DNA of 64,000 nt from Mesoflavibacter sp037029465 (GCF_037029465.1 NZ_JAYMEM010000006.1:1-64000); one strand, 5' to 3'; positions 8,475 through 18,394 are shown, counted from the first letter of the stretch. Made by a program: numbers and translations. Notes: a model not told the origin generated them from the sequence alone.

Positions 8475-10169
8475 ATGTCACAATTATCTGAGCAAGAACT
8501 TGTAAGAAGAGAAAAACTAGGTAAATTAAGAGAACTTGGTATTAACCCTTATCCTGCGGATTTATTTCCTGTAACCGAAAACTCTAAACAAATAAAATCT
8601 CAATTTGAAGAAGGTAAAAAGGTAGTTATTGCCGGTCGTTTAATGAGTCGTCGTATTCAAGGAAATGCTAGTTTTGCCGAACTACAAGATAGCGAAGGTC
8701 GTATTCAAGTTTATTTTAATAGAGACGAAATTTGTACTGGCGAAGACAAAACAAAGTACAATACTGTTTACAAAAAATTACTTGACATAGGTGATTTTAT
8801 TGGTATTGAAGGCGAATTATTTACAACTAAAGTTGGCGAAAAAACAGTTTTAGTAAAAGACTTTACCTTATTAAGTAAAGCATTAAAACCTTTACCATTA
8901 CCAAAAGTAGATGCCGAAGGTAATATTCACGATAAATTTGATGATCCAGAATTACGTTACCGCCAACGTTATGCAGATTTAGTGGTTAACCCAAAAGTTA
9001 AAGACGTATTTGTAAAACGTACTAAATTGTTTAACGCCATGCGTCAATTTTTTAATAACTCTGGTTATTTTGAAGTTGAAACACCAATCTTACAACCAAT
9101 TCCTGGTGGCGCTGCTGCACGACCATTTATAACGCATCATAACAGTTTAGACATTCCTTTATATATGAGAATTGCTAACGAACTGTATCTAAAACGATTA
9201 ATTGTTGGTGGTTTTGAAGGTGTTTATGAGTTTTCTAAAAACTTCCGTAACGAAGGTATGGATCGTACGCACAATCCAGAATTTACCGCTATGGAAATTT
9301 ACGTGGCTTACAAAGACTACAATTGGATGATGGAATTTTGCGAGCAATTATTAGAGCATTGCGCAACAGCTGTAAACGGAACAACAAAAGCCACCTTTGG
9401 AGAACACGAAATAGACTTTAAAGCGCCATACGCAAGAGTGACTATGGCAGACTCTATAAAACATTTTACTGGTTTTGATATTACTGGTAAAACAGAAGCA
9501 GAAATTAGACAAGCTGCAAAAGACATGGGTATTGAAGTTGATGAAACCATGGGTAAAGGAAAATTAATTGACGAAATTTTTGGAGAAAAATGTGAAGGTA
9601 ATTACATCCAACCAACATTTATCACAGATTACCCAAAAGAAATGAGTCCATTATGTAAAGAACACCGTGATAACCCTGAATTAACAGAACGTTTTGAACT
9701 TATGGTTTGCGGTAAAGAAATTGCAAATGCCTATTCAGAGCTTAACGATCCTATTGATCAAAAAGAACGTTTTGAACACCAATTAAAATTAGCCGAAAAA
9801 GGAGACGACGAAGCTACAGAGTTTATAGACTACGACTTTTTACGTGCTTTAGAATATGGTATGCCACCTACATCTGGTATGGGAATTGGTATGGATAGAC
9901 TAATTATGTTTTTAACCAATAACCAATCTATACAAGAAGTATTGTTTTTCCCTCAAATGAAACCTGAGAAAAAAGCAATACCAATGACAGATGAAGAAAA
10001 AGCAGTGTTTGCAATATTAAAAGCAAATAACCCAATAGACCTTAACGAGCTTAAATCTCAATCTGGATTAAGTAATAAAAAATGGGACAAAACCATAAAA
10101 GGTTTAACCAAACTTGGTGTTGCAAAAGTCAACAAAACCGACGAAGGTTTATTTGTAGAAATAGCTTAA
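8475..10169 (+). CDS. lysS: Lysyl-tRNA synthetase, class II
   Basis: Charges tRNA-Lys. I start at 8475 (MSQLSEQELVRREKL) because this matches the usual N-terminus; the ATG ten codons earlier lies within the promoter region. Visible parts are the N-terminal OB-fold anticodon-binding domain (about 50-150), motif 2 with FRNEGMDRTHNPEFTAMEIY, and motif 3 with SGMGIGMDRLIMFL near residue 490. At 564 aa it is about 60 residues longer than the E. coli enzyme. The additional C-terminus (ILKANNPIDLNELKSQSGL onward) looks like a small helical, winged-helix-like domain. A terminator follows. Confidence 0.97.
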   Translation: MSQLSEQELVRREKLGKLRELGINPYPADLFPVTENSKQIKSQFEEGKKVVIAGRLMSRRIQGNASFAELQDSEGRIQVYFNRDEICTGEDKTKYNTVYKKLLDIGDFIGIEGELFTTKVGEKTVLVKDFTLLSKALKPLPLPKVDAEGNIHDKFDDPELRYRQRYADLVVNPKVKDVFVKRTKLFNAMRQFFNNSGYFEVETPILQPIPGGAAARPFITHHNSLDIPLYMRIANELYLKRLIVGGFEGVYEFSKNFRNEGMDRTHNPEFTAMEIYVAYKDYNWMMEFCEQLLEHCATAVNGTTKATFGEHEIDFKAPYARVTMADSIKHFTGFDITGKTEAEIRQAAKDMGIEVDETMGKGKLIDEIFGEKCEGNYIQPTFITDYPKEMSPLCKEHRDNPELTERFELMVCGKEIANAYSELNDPIDQKERFEHQLKLAEKGDDEATEFIDYDFLRALEYGMPPTSGMGIGMDRLIMFLTNNQSIQEVLFFPQMKPEKKAIPMTDEEKAVFAILKANNPIDLNELKSQSGLSNKKWDKTIKGLTKLGVAKVNKTDEGLFVEIA

Positions 10170-10190
10170 AACCTAAATTAATTAGCACAT

Positions 10191-10231
10191 AAAACCTAAA
10201 TTTTATCTATCGATATAATTTAGGTTTTTTT
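10191..10231 (+). terminator. Terminator after lysS
   Basis: AAAACCTAAATT (10191-10202) pairs with AATTTAGGTTTT (10217-10228) around a 14-base loop, followed by a T run. A partial copy of the left arm occurs at 10168-10178. Confidence 0.75.
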
Positions 10232-10316
10232 TGTAAATTGTACTAGTAAAGTTATTTTACTTAACCCTAACAAAAGCTTATATCTTCAAAGATCATGTAA
10301 GCCAAAACCTATTACA

Positions 10317-12365
10317 ATGTTTAAAACATTAAACAAAAAGATTGTTATATTTCCTTTGGCTACATTTTTAGTAATAACACTAATTGTAATCACTGCATGG
10401 CAAGAATCTTTAAATAATAATAAAGATTTAGTTAGAGAAAGCGTCCTGCAAAATGGCAAGTTAATAACTAAAGAATTTAAAAACATCTTTAAAGCTGATG
10501 TCGCTAGGCTTGAAAACCTAAAAAATAGAATAGAATTTACCAATGGTTTATATTTAGATTATTGGGAAAAAGATGCAACCATGCTTCTTGAGCAAAACCA
10601 ATCTTTTAAGTTTTTAGAATGGATTGATAGCGCTATGGTTATCAGAAAAATAAACCCTTTAAAAGGAAACGAAAAAGCTATAAATTTAGATATCTCTAAA
10701 GTCGAATATCGAAGACACGAATGGATAAAACACAGTAAAGATAGTTCTGTAAACATAACTCCATGGGCAAAACTAACACAAGGCGGAAATGCTTTTTTAG
10801 TAGATGTACCAGTTTATTTTGAAAATAAATTTCAAGGAACGATTACTGGCGGAATGAATTTTAAAGACAATTTTGATAAGCTAGCTAAAAACTTAAACAA
10901 CCATCTTTCCATACAGCTATTTGACCACAACAACATTTTATTTTACGAATTAAATAAAGACTCAAAAACTAACAATGACATCATCTTTCAAGATAGCATT
11001 CTTGTAGATAAACTAGACAACCAAAAATGGAAACTTCAAGTAACTGCTAACAACAACCTGTTTACAGCAAACGGAAGATACATAACTAACATAACATTAA
11101 TAATAGGTCTTGTTTTAAGTTTTTTAATTAGTTTATTAATTTACTTTTATCAAAGAGCAAGAGCAGAAAGAAAACTTGTTTTAAAATCTAATAAAGAGCT
11201 TTTACAAACCAACAAACAACTAAACATAGAACGTAAAAAGGCAGAAAAAGCTTCTTTAGCTAAAACAGAGTTTTTATCTAATATGAGTCATGAAATTAGA
11301 ACACCTTTACATGCCATATTAGGATTTATAGATCTTTTAAAAAGCAATCTTAAAAAAAGCGATAAAGAATATCTAAATTTAATGAGTAAGTCCTCAAGCA
11401 ACTTATTAAATATCGTAAACGATATTTTAGATATTGATAAAATCGAGTCTGGCAAACTAGAATTAACAAAAGTTAAATTTAACCCATATCAAAAAATAAT
11501 TGAATTAATAGAGGTTAATCAATTTTTATTTATACAGAAGGACTTATACCTTAAAGGAAAATACATAAACATAGAAAACAAATTTGTTTTAGGTGACGAA
11601 AGTAAATTTATTCAAGTCGTAAATAACATACTTAAAAACGGGTTAAAATTCACAAATAATGGAGGTGTTACACTAACATATAATGAAGAAATCACAAACG
11701 ATAACAAGTTACATATTAATATATCTATAGCAGATACTGGTATTGGTATACCAAAAAATAGATTAAATACAATTTTTGAAAGGTTTACACAATTAGAAAA
11801 CAGTGTTAAAAAGCAATATGAAGGTAGTGGTTTAGGACTTGCTATTTGTAAAATCTTTATAAAAATGATGGGTGGAGAAATTTCTGTAAAAAGCACACCT
11901 AATAAAGGAACAACGTTTGAATTTTACTTAAAATATCCAATTTTAAAAAACCAAGAAGACAACAATATTAAGTTTGAAAACCAAAAAGACATTAACCTTA
12001 AAAATCTAAATGTATTAATTATAGATGACAACAAACTAAACATCATTGTTCTTAAAAAAATTCTTGAAGATTTTGGTGTTAAAGCTGACTCTGCTAATAA
12101 TGGAAAAGTTGGTCTAAAAAAATTTAAAGAAAAAAATTACCAGCTTATATTTATGGATATACATATGCCAGAAATGGATGGTTGGGAAACAACAAAAAAG
12201 ATTAGAGAGTTAAATAAAGACGTTATTATATTTGGACTATCTGCTAATGTAACAACAGAAGCTATAGACAAAGCTTTAGAAAGTGGCATGAATAACTATC
12301 TTTCAAAACCTTTCAAAAAAGAACACTTGTATAAGCTGTTATTTTTCCACTTCAACAAAGAATAA
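10317..12365 (+). CDS. Hybrid sensor histidine kinase with receiver domain, 682 aa
   Basis: Membrane segments at about 8-28 and 260-279 enclose a periplasmic sensor region of about 230 residues with no Cys-rich or named motif. Then come a coiled linker, the HisKA domain with phospho-acceptor His325 in SNMSHEIRTPL, and an ATPase domain with N-box around 436-445, DTGIGIP (473-479) and GSGLGLAI (503-510). A receiver domain begins at NVLIIDD (565) with phospho-acceptor Asp614 in FMDIHMPEMDGW and Lys664 in LSKPFKK. There is no separate DNA-binding regulator next to it. The downstream neighbours are two small exported proteins. Its signal is unknown. Confidence 0.93.
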   Translation: MFKTLNKKIVIFPLATFLVITLIVITAWQESLNNNKDLVRESVLQNGKLITKEFKNIFKADVARLENLKNRIEFTNGLYLDYWEKDATMLLEQNQSFKFLEWIDSAMVIRKINPLKGNEKAINLDISKVEYRRHEWIKHSKDSSVNITPWAKLTQGGNAFLVDVPVYFENKFQGTITGGMNFKDNFDKLAKNLNNHLSIQLFDHNNILFYELNKDSKTNNDIIFQDSILVDKLDNQKWKLQVTANNNLFTANGRYITNITLIIGLVLSFLISLLIYFYQRARAERKLVLKSNKELLQTNKQLNIERKKAEKASLAKTEFLSNMSHEIRTPLHAILGFIDLLKSNLKKSDKEYLNLMSKSSSNLLNIVNDILDIDKIESGKLELTKVKFNPYQKIIELIEVNQFLFIQKDLYLKGKYINIENKFVLGDESKFIQVVNNILKNGLKFTNNGGVTLTYNEEITNDNKLHINISIADTGIGIPKNRLNTIFERFTQLENSVKKQYEGSGLGLAICKIFIKMMGGEISVKSTPNKGTTFEFYLKYPILKNQEDNNIKFENQKDINLKNLNVLIIDDNKLNIIVLKKILEDFGVKADSANNGKVGLKKFKEKNYQLIFMDIHMPEMDGWETTKKIRELNKDVIIFGLSANVTTEAIDKALESGMNNYLSKPFKKEHLYKLLFFHFNKE

Positions 12366-12600
12366 ATAATTACTTCCTTTTATTAATTGATAAAAGTATA
12401 CCTAATTATCAACAATTAAAATATTCTTTCTTAAAAAGCACAACTAACCTTATACATTAAAGTTAAAGGCAAAAATAAACAAATTGCTATTGTAGTTTAA
12501 AGAAAGACAGATTGTTAATTAATTCACAAAAATAAAATACTATTAAACCATTTAACTTTTTAAAGGTCAAAGCAGTAAATAACTTAAAAAAACAAAACAG

Positions 12601-13086
12601 ATGAAAAAATTAGCAATACTAGCTTTGGCTTTGATAACTTTTCAAGCTAATGCACAGGACAAAAAAGAAGTAAGAAAAGAACGTAAAGAAAAAATGATGC
12701 AGTTAGAGCCGCAAGAAATGGCAGAGCTTCAAACTAAAAAAATGACTTTACATTTAGATCTTACCGAAGCGCAACAAAAAAAGGTAATGGAACTTAATTT
12801 AGAACAAGCTAAACAACGTAAAGCTGCAATGCAAAAACGCATAGAAGCTAAAGAAAAGGGAGAGAAACCTACAAAAGAACAACGCTTAGCTTTTGAAAAT
12901 AAAAAATTAGATGCTCAAATAGAAAATAAAAAGAAGATGAAAAACATCTTAAATGACGAGCAGTACAAAAAATGGGAAACCATGCTAGAAAAAAGAGCTC
13001 ATAAAAGAGCTGAAATGAAAGGAAAAATGAGAAGAGGAAAACGCATGGAGGAGAAAAAAATGCAAAAAGAACTTTCGAATGACTAG
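12601..13086 (+). CDS. Small exported Lys/Glu-rich helical protein, 161 aa
   Basis: A signal peptide (about 1-18, ending QANAQ) is followed by an almost purely helical, highly charged protein with heptad-like Lys/Glu/Met patterns, including LDLTEAQQKKVMELNLEQAK and LNDEQYKKWETMLEKR. This two-step LT.AQ..K ... L..EQ..K pattern is reminiscent of Spy/CpxP-like periplasmic proteins, in particular the uncharacterised Bacteroidota versions. Periplasmic chaperone or stress-sensor activity is therefore an inference. It lies 235 bases after the hybrid kinase gene and is probably transcribed alone. Confidence 0.75.
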   Translation: MKKLAILALALITFQANAQDKKEVRKERKEKMMQLEPQEMAELQTKKMTLHLDLTEAQQKKVMELNLEQAKQRKAAMQKRIEAKEKGEKPTKEQRLAFENKKLDAQIENKKKMKNILNDEQYKKWETMLEKRAHKRAEMKGKMRRGKRMEEKKMQKELSND

Positions 13087-13130
13087 ACTAAAATGTTAAT
13101 ATTTTAGCAATTTTTCACCTTTAAAAGATA

Positions 13131-13164
13131 AAAAGCATTGATTTGTCTAATCAGTGCTTTTTTA
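13131..13164 (+). terminator. Terminator after the 161-aa exported protein
   Basis: AAAAGCATTGATT pairs with AATCAGTGCTTTT (one G-T pair) around a short loop, followed by a T run. Confidence 0.75.
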
Positions 13165-13223
13165 TTTGTAATTATTAATCAAAAAGCGTTACTTTGAGAT
13201 ACAATTAATTAACTATTACTACA

Positions 13224-13583
13224 ATGAAAAAATTATTTACTCTTTGTTTATTTGTTTTTGGACTTTTATTAACTACTCAAACGGTTAATGCACAACAACA
13301 AAAATTTAGCACCGAAGTTAACCAAAAGGCTTATCAAAAAGCGGTAGAATACGGTAGACACTTAAAAGCAGATCAAGATACACAAGAAGCTATGTACACA
13401 GCTTTTCAAGAGTATTATGATAAAACAAACACATTAAACAATACTCATAAAGTTGGCACTAGCGATTATACTGAGTTACAAACTCAAATCAATAAACGCT
13501 TACTTTCTTTATTAGAAAACGCTTTAAATGAAGAACAATTTGGAAGATATTTAGAGCTTACAGACCAAATTAAAGAAGAGTAA
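13224..13583 (+). CDS. Small exported protein of unknown function, 119 aa
   Basis: A signal peptide (about 1-23, ending TVNAQ) is followed by about 95 residues predicted to be helical. The end reads SLLENALNEEQFGRYLELTD, which again has the 'L..EQ' pattern seen in its upstream neighbour, so the two may be distantly related periplasmic proteins. No catalytic residues are visible. It has its own upstream spacer of 137 bases containing the previous gene's terminator, and a bidirectional terminator follows. Confidence 0.75.
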   Translation: MKKLFTLCLFVFGLLLTTQTVNAQQQKFSTEVNQKAYQKAVEYGRHLKADQDTQEAMYTAFQEYYDKTNTLNNTHKVGTSDYTELQTQINKRLLSLLENALNEEQFGRYLELTDQIKEE

Positions 13584-13604
13584 TATTAACTTATATTAAT
13601 TCAT

Positions 13605-13641
13605 AAAAAAATCCGATTGAAGTTTTCAATCGGATTTTTTT
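13605..13641. terminator. Bidirectional terminator between the 119-aa gene and hemL
   Basis: AAAAAATCCGATTGA pairs with TCAATCGGATTTTTT around AGTT; A- and T-runs on both sides allow action on both strands. Confidence 0.85.
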
Positions 13642-13661
13642 ATTTAAATCTATTTTATTTT

Positions 13662-14939
13662 CTAACTAAAAACAGTATCACAAGCTGCTATAGTTTTATC
13701 TAAATCTTCGTAAGTTAAAGCATCGTTTAAAAACCAGCTTTCAAATGCGCTTGGCGCTATATAAATACCCTGGTTTAACATACCGTGAAAAAACGTTTTA
13801 AATGTTTCATTATTCCCTTTTGCAGATGTTTCAAAATCTAAAACTTCATCTTCACAAAAATGTACCGAAATCATAGAACCTACTCTGTTAATAGTATAAG
13901 TTACATTGTGTCTATCTAAAACTTCTACTAAACCATTATGCAAATACTCTGTCTTTTTGGCCAAGCTTTCAAAAACATTACCTTTATTTAGTTCTGTAAG
14001 CATTGCTAATCCTGCAGCCATAGCTAATGGATTTCCGCTTAAAGTTCCTGCTTGGTACACTGGTCCTAAAGGCGCAAGATGATTCATAATTTCGTTTCTT
14101 GCTGCAAATGCACCAACTGGTAATCCGCCACCAATTACTTTTCCGAAGCAAACAATATCTGCTCTAATACCAAATAATTCTTGCGCGCCACCTTTTGCTA
14201 ATCTAAAGCCTGTCATGACTTCGTCAAAAACTAACAAAACATTATTATCGTCACATAAAGCTCTAAGTCCTTCTAAAAAACCTGCTTTTGGTGGTATACA
14301 ACCCATGTTCCCTGCAACTGGCTCTAGGATAATACAAGCAATTTCATCTTTATTGGCTTCAATTAAAGCCTTTACATTGTCTAAATCATTATATTTTGCC
14401 AACAAGGTGTCCTTTGCTGTTCCTTGAGTAACACCTGGACTATTTGGCGTACCAAAAGTAACAGCGCCACTTCCTGCTTGTATTAAAAACGAATCTGAAT
14501 GCCCATGGTAGCAACCAGCAAATTTGATTATTTTTTCACGTTTTGTGAAACCTCTTGCCAATCTAACAGCGCTCATACAAGCTTCTGTACCTGAGTTTAC
14601 AAATCTAATTTTATCAATATTTGGAACCATTGATACAGCTAGTTCTGCAATTTTAGTTTCAATTTCGGTTGGCGTACCAAAAGATGTTCCTTTTTTTGCT
14701 TTTTCGATTACTGCGTTAACTACAGGCTCATGTGCGTGACCTAAAATCATTGGTCCCCAAGATGCTATGTAATCTATTAATTGGTTACCATCTTCGTCAT
14801 ATAAATAAGCTCCTTTGGCTTCTTTAATAAAAATTGGTGTACCACCAACTGCTTTAAAAGCTCTTACAGGACTATTTACTCCACCAGGAATTACCTTTTC
14901 AGCTTCAGCAAATAAGGCACTACTTCTTTTATAAATCAT
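13662..14939 (-). CDS. hemL: Glutamate-1-semialdehyde 2,1-aminomutase
   Basis: PLP enzyme that converts glutamate-1-semialdehyde to 5-aminolevulinate in the C5 route to haem. At 425 aa it is full length. Visible are the N-terminal VIPGGVNSPVRAF stretch, the RFVNSGTEACMSAVRLAR motif, the PLP phosphate site GCYHGHSD, the Asp-Glu pair in LLVFDEVMTGFR and the PLP-binding Lys267 in IVCFGKVIGGGLPVG. It is followed upstream on the same strand by a glucosaminidase gene three bases away, so the three minus-strand genes here are probably one operon. Confidence 0.97.
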   Translation of the reverse strand: MIYKRSSALFAEAEKVIPGGVNSPVRAFKAVGGTPIFIKEAKGAYLYDEDGNQLIDYIASWGPMILGHAHEPVVNAVIEKAKKGTSFGTPTEIETKIAELAVSMVPNIDKIRFVNSGTEACMSAVRLARGFTKREKIIKFAGCYHGHSDSFLIQAGSGAVTFGTPNSPGVTQGTAKDTLLAKYNDLDNVKALIEANKDEIACIILEPVAGNMGCIPPKAGFLEGLRALCDDNNVLLVFDEVMTGFRLAKGGAQELFGIRADIVCFGKVIGGGLPVGAFAARNEIMNHLAPLGPVYQAGTLSGNPLAMAAGLAMLTELNKGNVFESLAKKTEYLHNGLVEVLDRHNVTYTINRVGSMISVHFCEDEVLDFETSAKGNNETFKTFFHGMLNQGIYIAPSAFESWFLNDALTYEDLDKTIAACDTVFS

Positions 14940-14942
14940 GTA

Positions 14943-15758
14943 TTAAAAATCTTTTGGGATTGGTTTTACAAATAAAACTTGACCAATATTTAAATCGTTA
15001 CTTTCTAAACCGTTTAACGATTTTAGCTCGTCTATAGTAATATTATATTTTTTTGAAATTGCATAAAGTGTATCTCCTTTTACAACAACATGCTTATCAT
15101 TGCTAACAGTTTGTTTTCCTAAAACCTCAGCGTCAAACTTATGTAATTGATAACGCTCTATTAGGCTAATTAATTTATCTGGATATTTTCTATCTGTTGC
15201 GTAACCTGCTTTTCTAAGCTCTATTGCCCAGTTTTTATAATCGTCTTTATCTAAAGTAAATAGTTTTGCGTAGCGCTTTCTTTCTTTTAAAAATAATGAA
15301 TGATCTCTAAAAGAGTATTTAGAGTTTTTATACTTTCTGAAACATTCTTGCGAAGCATCATCATCATGGTAGATTTTTGCGCCTGTCCATTCATGACATT
15401 TAATACCAAAGTGATTATTAGCCTCTACTGAAAGTCTTCCTTGCCCAGAAGCAGATTCTAAAATACCTTGCGCTAAAGTGATGCTTGCTGGTATGCCGTA
15501 ATTACGCATTTCTTCTTGAGCTATATCACTGTAAATTGCTATATATTCTTCTGTTTTATTTGCAAAAACCCTAGGTGTAATTTTTGGTGTTACTTCGACA
15601 ACTACCTCTTTTGTTTCTTCTTTAGGAGTTGTTTTTGGAGTCGTTTTTATAACAACTCTTGGTTTTGTTTTAGTTTTTCTAGTTGTTACTTTTCTAGAAC
15701 TACCGCAACTTACTATTAATATTGAAAGTAGTAAAAGCGTAAATATTTTCTTCATCAA
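14943..15758 (-). CDS. Glucosaminidase-LysM lipoprotein, 271 aa
   Basis: Probable peptidoglycan hydrolase anchored in the envelope. The lipobox IVSC gives Cys18 as lipidation site, followed by a Lys/Thr-rich linker to about residue 65. The glucosaminidase (GH73-like) domain spans about 70-210, with SITLAQGILESASGQGRL containing the likely catalytic Glu, followed by NNHFGIKCHEW. A LysM domain occupies about 222-265 (VVKGDTLYAISKKYNITIDE). It lies three bases upstream of hemL and one base after the PLP deaminase gene, which suggests co-transcription without shared function. Confidence 0.93.
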   Translation of the reverse strand: MMKKIFTLLLLSILIVSCGSSRKVTTRKTKTKPRVVIKTTPKTTPKEETKEVVVEVTPKITPRVFANKTEEYIAIYSDIAQEEMRNYGIPASITLAQGILESASGQGRLSVEANNHFGIKCHEWTGAKIYHDDDASQECFRKYKNSKYSFRDHSLFLKERKRYAKLFTLDKDDYKNWAIELRKAGYATDRKYPDKLISLIERYQLHKFDAEVLGKQTVSNDKHVVVKGDTLYAISKKYNITIDELKSLNGLESNDLNIGQVLFVKPIPKDF

Positions 15759-15759
15759 C

Positions 15760-16683
15760 CTATATAATTAATGGTTTATTTTGTTTTTTTAGTTTAGCGT
15801 TCATTCCATCAATTCCTTGTAATCCTCCGGTATGAATTGCTAAGATTTTTGAGTTTGGTTTAAAATACCCTTTTTTAATTAAATCAAAGATACCAAACAT
15901 CATTTTTCCTGTATAAATTGGATCTAACGGAATTTCAGTTTCTGCTTTAAACTTATTGATAAACGCAATTAAACTGTCATTTATTTTTCCGTAGCCTCCA
16001 AAATGATAATCTGTAATTAATTCCCAATTTGTACTTGTGGCAAATTTACTAATATCTTTATTTAAAAAGTCACCTTTTAATGACGAAAACCCTAAAATTT
16101 TTTGATTAGATTTTGACGCATTAATTATCCCTGAAACTGTACCACCTGTTCCAACAGCACAACACAAATAATCAAACTTACTATCCTTCTCATTTAAAAT
16201 TTCTTGACATCCTTTTATGGCTAAATTATTTGTTCCTCCTTCTGGTATTAAATAAAAATCACCAAACCAATCTTTCAAATTTGAAATAAAATTAGGATTA
16301 GACTTATCTTTATAGTCTTTACGACTTATAAAATTAAATGTCATTCCGCAAGATTTAGCAAAACTTAGTGTAGGATTAGTGTCAACTTTACCTTTCAATT
16401 CCTCTCCTCTAATAATTCCTATAGTGTTAAAGCCTTCAGCTTTACCTGCAGACGCAACTGCTGCAATATGGTTAGAAAATGCACCTCCAAAAGTTAGCAA
16501 GGTTGGTTTATTTTCTTCTCTAGCTTGTAAAACGTTGTATTTAAGTTTTCTATACTTATTACCAGATACAAAAGGATGTATTAAATCTTCTCTCTTTATT
16601 GAAAGCTCAATATTTTTTTTATCATCTAACCAAACATGCTGATTATCTGATAAAAAATTAGAAGAAAATAAATTTAAACTCAT
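15760..16683 (-). CDS. ACC deaminase / D-cysteine desulfhydrase family protein, 307 aa
   Basis: PLP fold-type II enzyme. The PLP-binding Lys43 lies in FVSGNKYRKLKYNV, the phosphate-binding region in TFGGAFSNHIAA and the second phosphate loop in CAVGTGGTVSGI. The family includes 1-aminocyclopropane-1-carboxylate deaminase and D-cysteine desulfhydrase. I cannot decide the substrate from sequence; flavobacterial members are usually annotated with the broad family name. It is the first gene of the minus-strand group with the glucosaminidase and hemL. The 283 bases upstream are AT-rich and show no other gene. Confidence 0.9.
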   Translation of the reverse strand: MSLNLFSSNFLSDNQHVWLDDKKNIELSIKREDLIHPFVSGNKYRKLKYNVLQAREENKPTLLTFGGAFSNHIAAVASAGKAEGFNTIGIIRGEELKGKVDTNPTLSFAKSCGMTFNFISRKDYKDKSNPNFISNLKDWFGDFYLIPEGGTNNLAIKGCQEILNEKDSKFDYLCCAVGTGGTVSGIINASKSNQKILGFSSLKGDFLNKDISKFATSTNWELITDYHFGGYGKINDSLIAFINKFKAETEIPLDPIYTGKMMFGIFDLIKKGYFKPNSKILAIHTGGLQGIDGMNAKLKKQNKPLII

Positions 16684-16966
16684 TACTTATTTTATTAAGT
16701 ACCAAACTTCAAAAAAACTGATTTAAAATAAAAAGAAAAACTATATAAATAAATTTAAATACAAAATTGACCGAAAATTCATTTTTTAGCAATTAAGTGT
16801 TTTCTTACAAGGCAAAAAAACTCCAAAAAACCAGCAAAATCAACAAAAAAAGCATATGAACAATTTTAAATAACATGTTTTTTATCGATAAAAAAAGCAT
16901 ATAAATATTAAAAAGTAAAGAACTGATTAATTTTGTTATTTAAAATGTTAAAAAAAACTTAAAGCA

Positions 16967-18394
16967 ATGAAGAGAATTTTCACAAAAAAAAACACACTTG
17001 TTTTATTTGCATTTTTAAGCTTTTATTATAGCTACTCACAAGTTGGGATTGGGACTACTGCACCAAGAGGCGCAGTAGATATAGCTTCTACCACACAAGG
17101 TTTAGTTTTCCCTAATGTAGCTCTTGTAAATACCATTACAGAAACCGCTGTTAATCCTCAAGGAGGATCTATACCTACAGGAACTGTAGTTTATAACACT
17201 GCAACATCTGGTACATCACCAAACAATGTAGCTCCTGGTTTATACTATTGGAACGGATCTAGATGGATTGCTTTTGCAGGCTCTCCTGGTGGATTAGATT
17301 GGTCATTAACAGGTAATAGTGGTACAACTGCAGGTACAAATTTTTTAGGAACAACAGATGCTCAAGATTTAAGACTATATACAAATAATGTTGAGAGAGC
17401 TAGAATATTAAGCACTGGAAATATTGGAGTTAACTCGGCAGGAACTGCATCAAGTCAAATTTTTGTTGAAGCTGATAATACAGAAGATGCTGTTGCGGGT
17501 ATAAATGATGACACAGTTGGTAATGCTTTTTGGGGGAGAAACTCAAATAGTGGTGGGACAGCCATCATAGGTGCAGCCAATGGACTTGGTGGTGTTTATC
17601 CTACAAAAGGTGCGGGTGTAGCAGGATCAGCTATCGACGGACATGGTATATCTGGTATGGCTGGTAATGGAGCACCAAACAATACTGCTCATGATGGAAA
17701 TTCTGCAGGATATTTTTCATTGGATTCTGACAATAATCCAAACACAAATAACTCTAGTGCATTTGCTTTAATTGCTGGTAAAACCGAAATTAATCCACCA
17801 GGAGGTGGTACTCCTTTAAGCAGATCTTTATTTGGAGGGTATTTCGTTTCTGGAATTGGACCTGGACAAGCTTATGCATATGTAGGAACTAAATATGACC
17901 ATGATAATACAGGAGCAGGAGGAACAAATTATAAAATTTTAGGTGATGGAACTGTTTCAACTATAGTAAAAGATAAAGATAACAATCCTAGAATTATGTT
18001 TGCTCCAGAAGCACCCGAAGTACTTTTCCAAGACTATGGAATTGGTAAACTAGTAAACGGAACAGCAGTGATTAAACTAGATGAAATTTTAAGTAGAAAC
18101 ATCTTAGTTGACAACACTCATCCTCTAAAGGTTTTCATTCAATTAGAAGGAGATTGTAACGGTGTATACGTAACAAACAAATCAGACAAAGGCTTTACCG
18201 TTAAAGAATTACAAAACGGAAATAGTGATGTTACTTTTTCTTGGCAAATCGTTGCTACAAGAGCCAATAGTAAAGATACGAATGGAGAAATAACATCTCA
18301 TTTTGAAAACTTAAGATTTCCTATCGGTCCAAAATTAGTACAAGAACCAGGATTCAAATCAAAAGAAGTAAAGAAAGAAGAAACTAAAAACTAA
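16967..18394 (+). CDS. Secreted protein of the 'GIGTT-AP' repeat type, 475 aa
   Basis: A signal peptide (about 1-24, ending YSYSQ) is followed by VGIGTTAPRGAVDIA, the opening found in many Bacteroidota surface proteins that resemble tail-fibre or collagen-like adhesins. The middle is Gly/Asn/Thr-rich. The C-terminal part, around LDEILSRNILVDNTHPLKVF and VTNKSDKGFTVKEL, resembles the conserved end of these proteins. I see no T9SS sorting domain. The last four bases overlap the stop of the opposing 107-aa gene. The role is probably at the cell surface, but this is inferred. Confidence 0.75.
   Translation: MKRIFTKKNTLVLFAFLSFYYSYSQVGIGTTAPRGAVDIASTTQGLVFPNVALVNTITETAVNPQGGSIPTGTVVYNTATSGTSPNNVAPGLYYWNGSRWIAFAGSPGGLDWSLTGNSGTTAGTNFLGTTDAQDLRLYTNNVERARILSTGNIGVNSAGTASSQIFVEADNTEDAVAGINDDTVGNAFWGRNSNSGGTAIIGAANGLGGVYPTKGAGVAGSAIDGHGISGMAGNGAPNNTAHDGNSAGYFSLDSDNNPNTNNSSAFALIAGKTEINPPGGGTPLSRSLFGGYFVSGIGPGQAYAYVGTKYDHDNTGAGGTNYKILGDGTVSTIVKDKDNNPRIMFAPEAPEVLFQDYGIGKLVNGTAVIKLDEILSRNILVDNTHPLKVFIQLEGDCNGVYVTNKSDKGFTVKELQNGNSDVTFSWQIVATRANSKDTNGEITSHFENLRFPIGPKLVQEPGFKSKEVKKEETKN

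Noticed and set aside
16684..16966. Hidden gene in the AT-rich spacer before the 475-aa protein
   Set aside because: All six frames are closed by stops within short distance and no tRNA or hairpin is seen.
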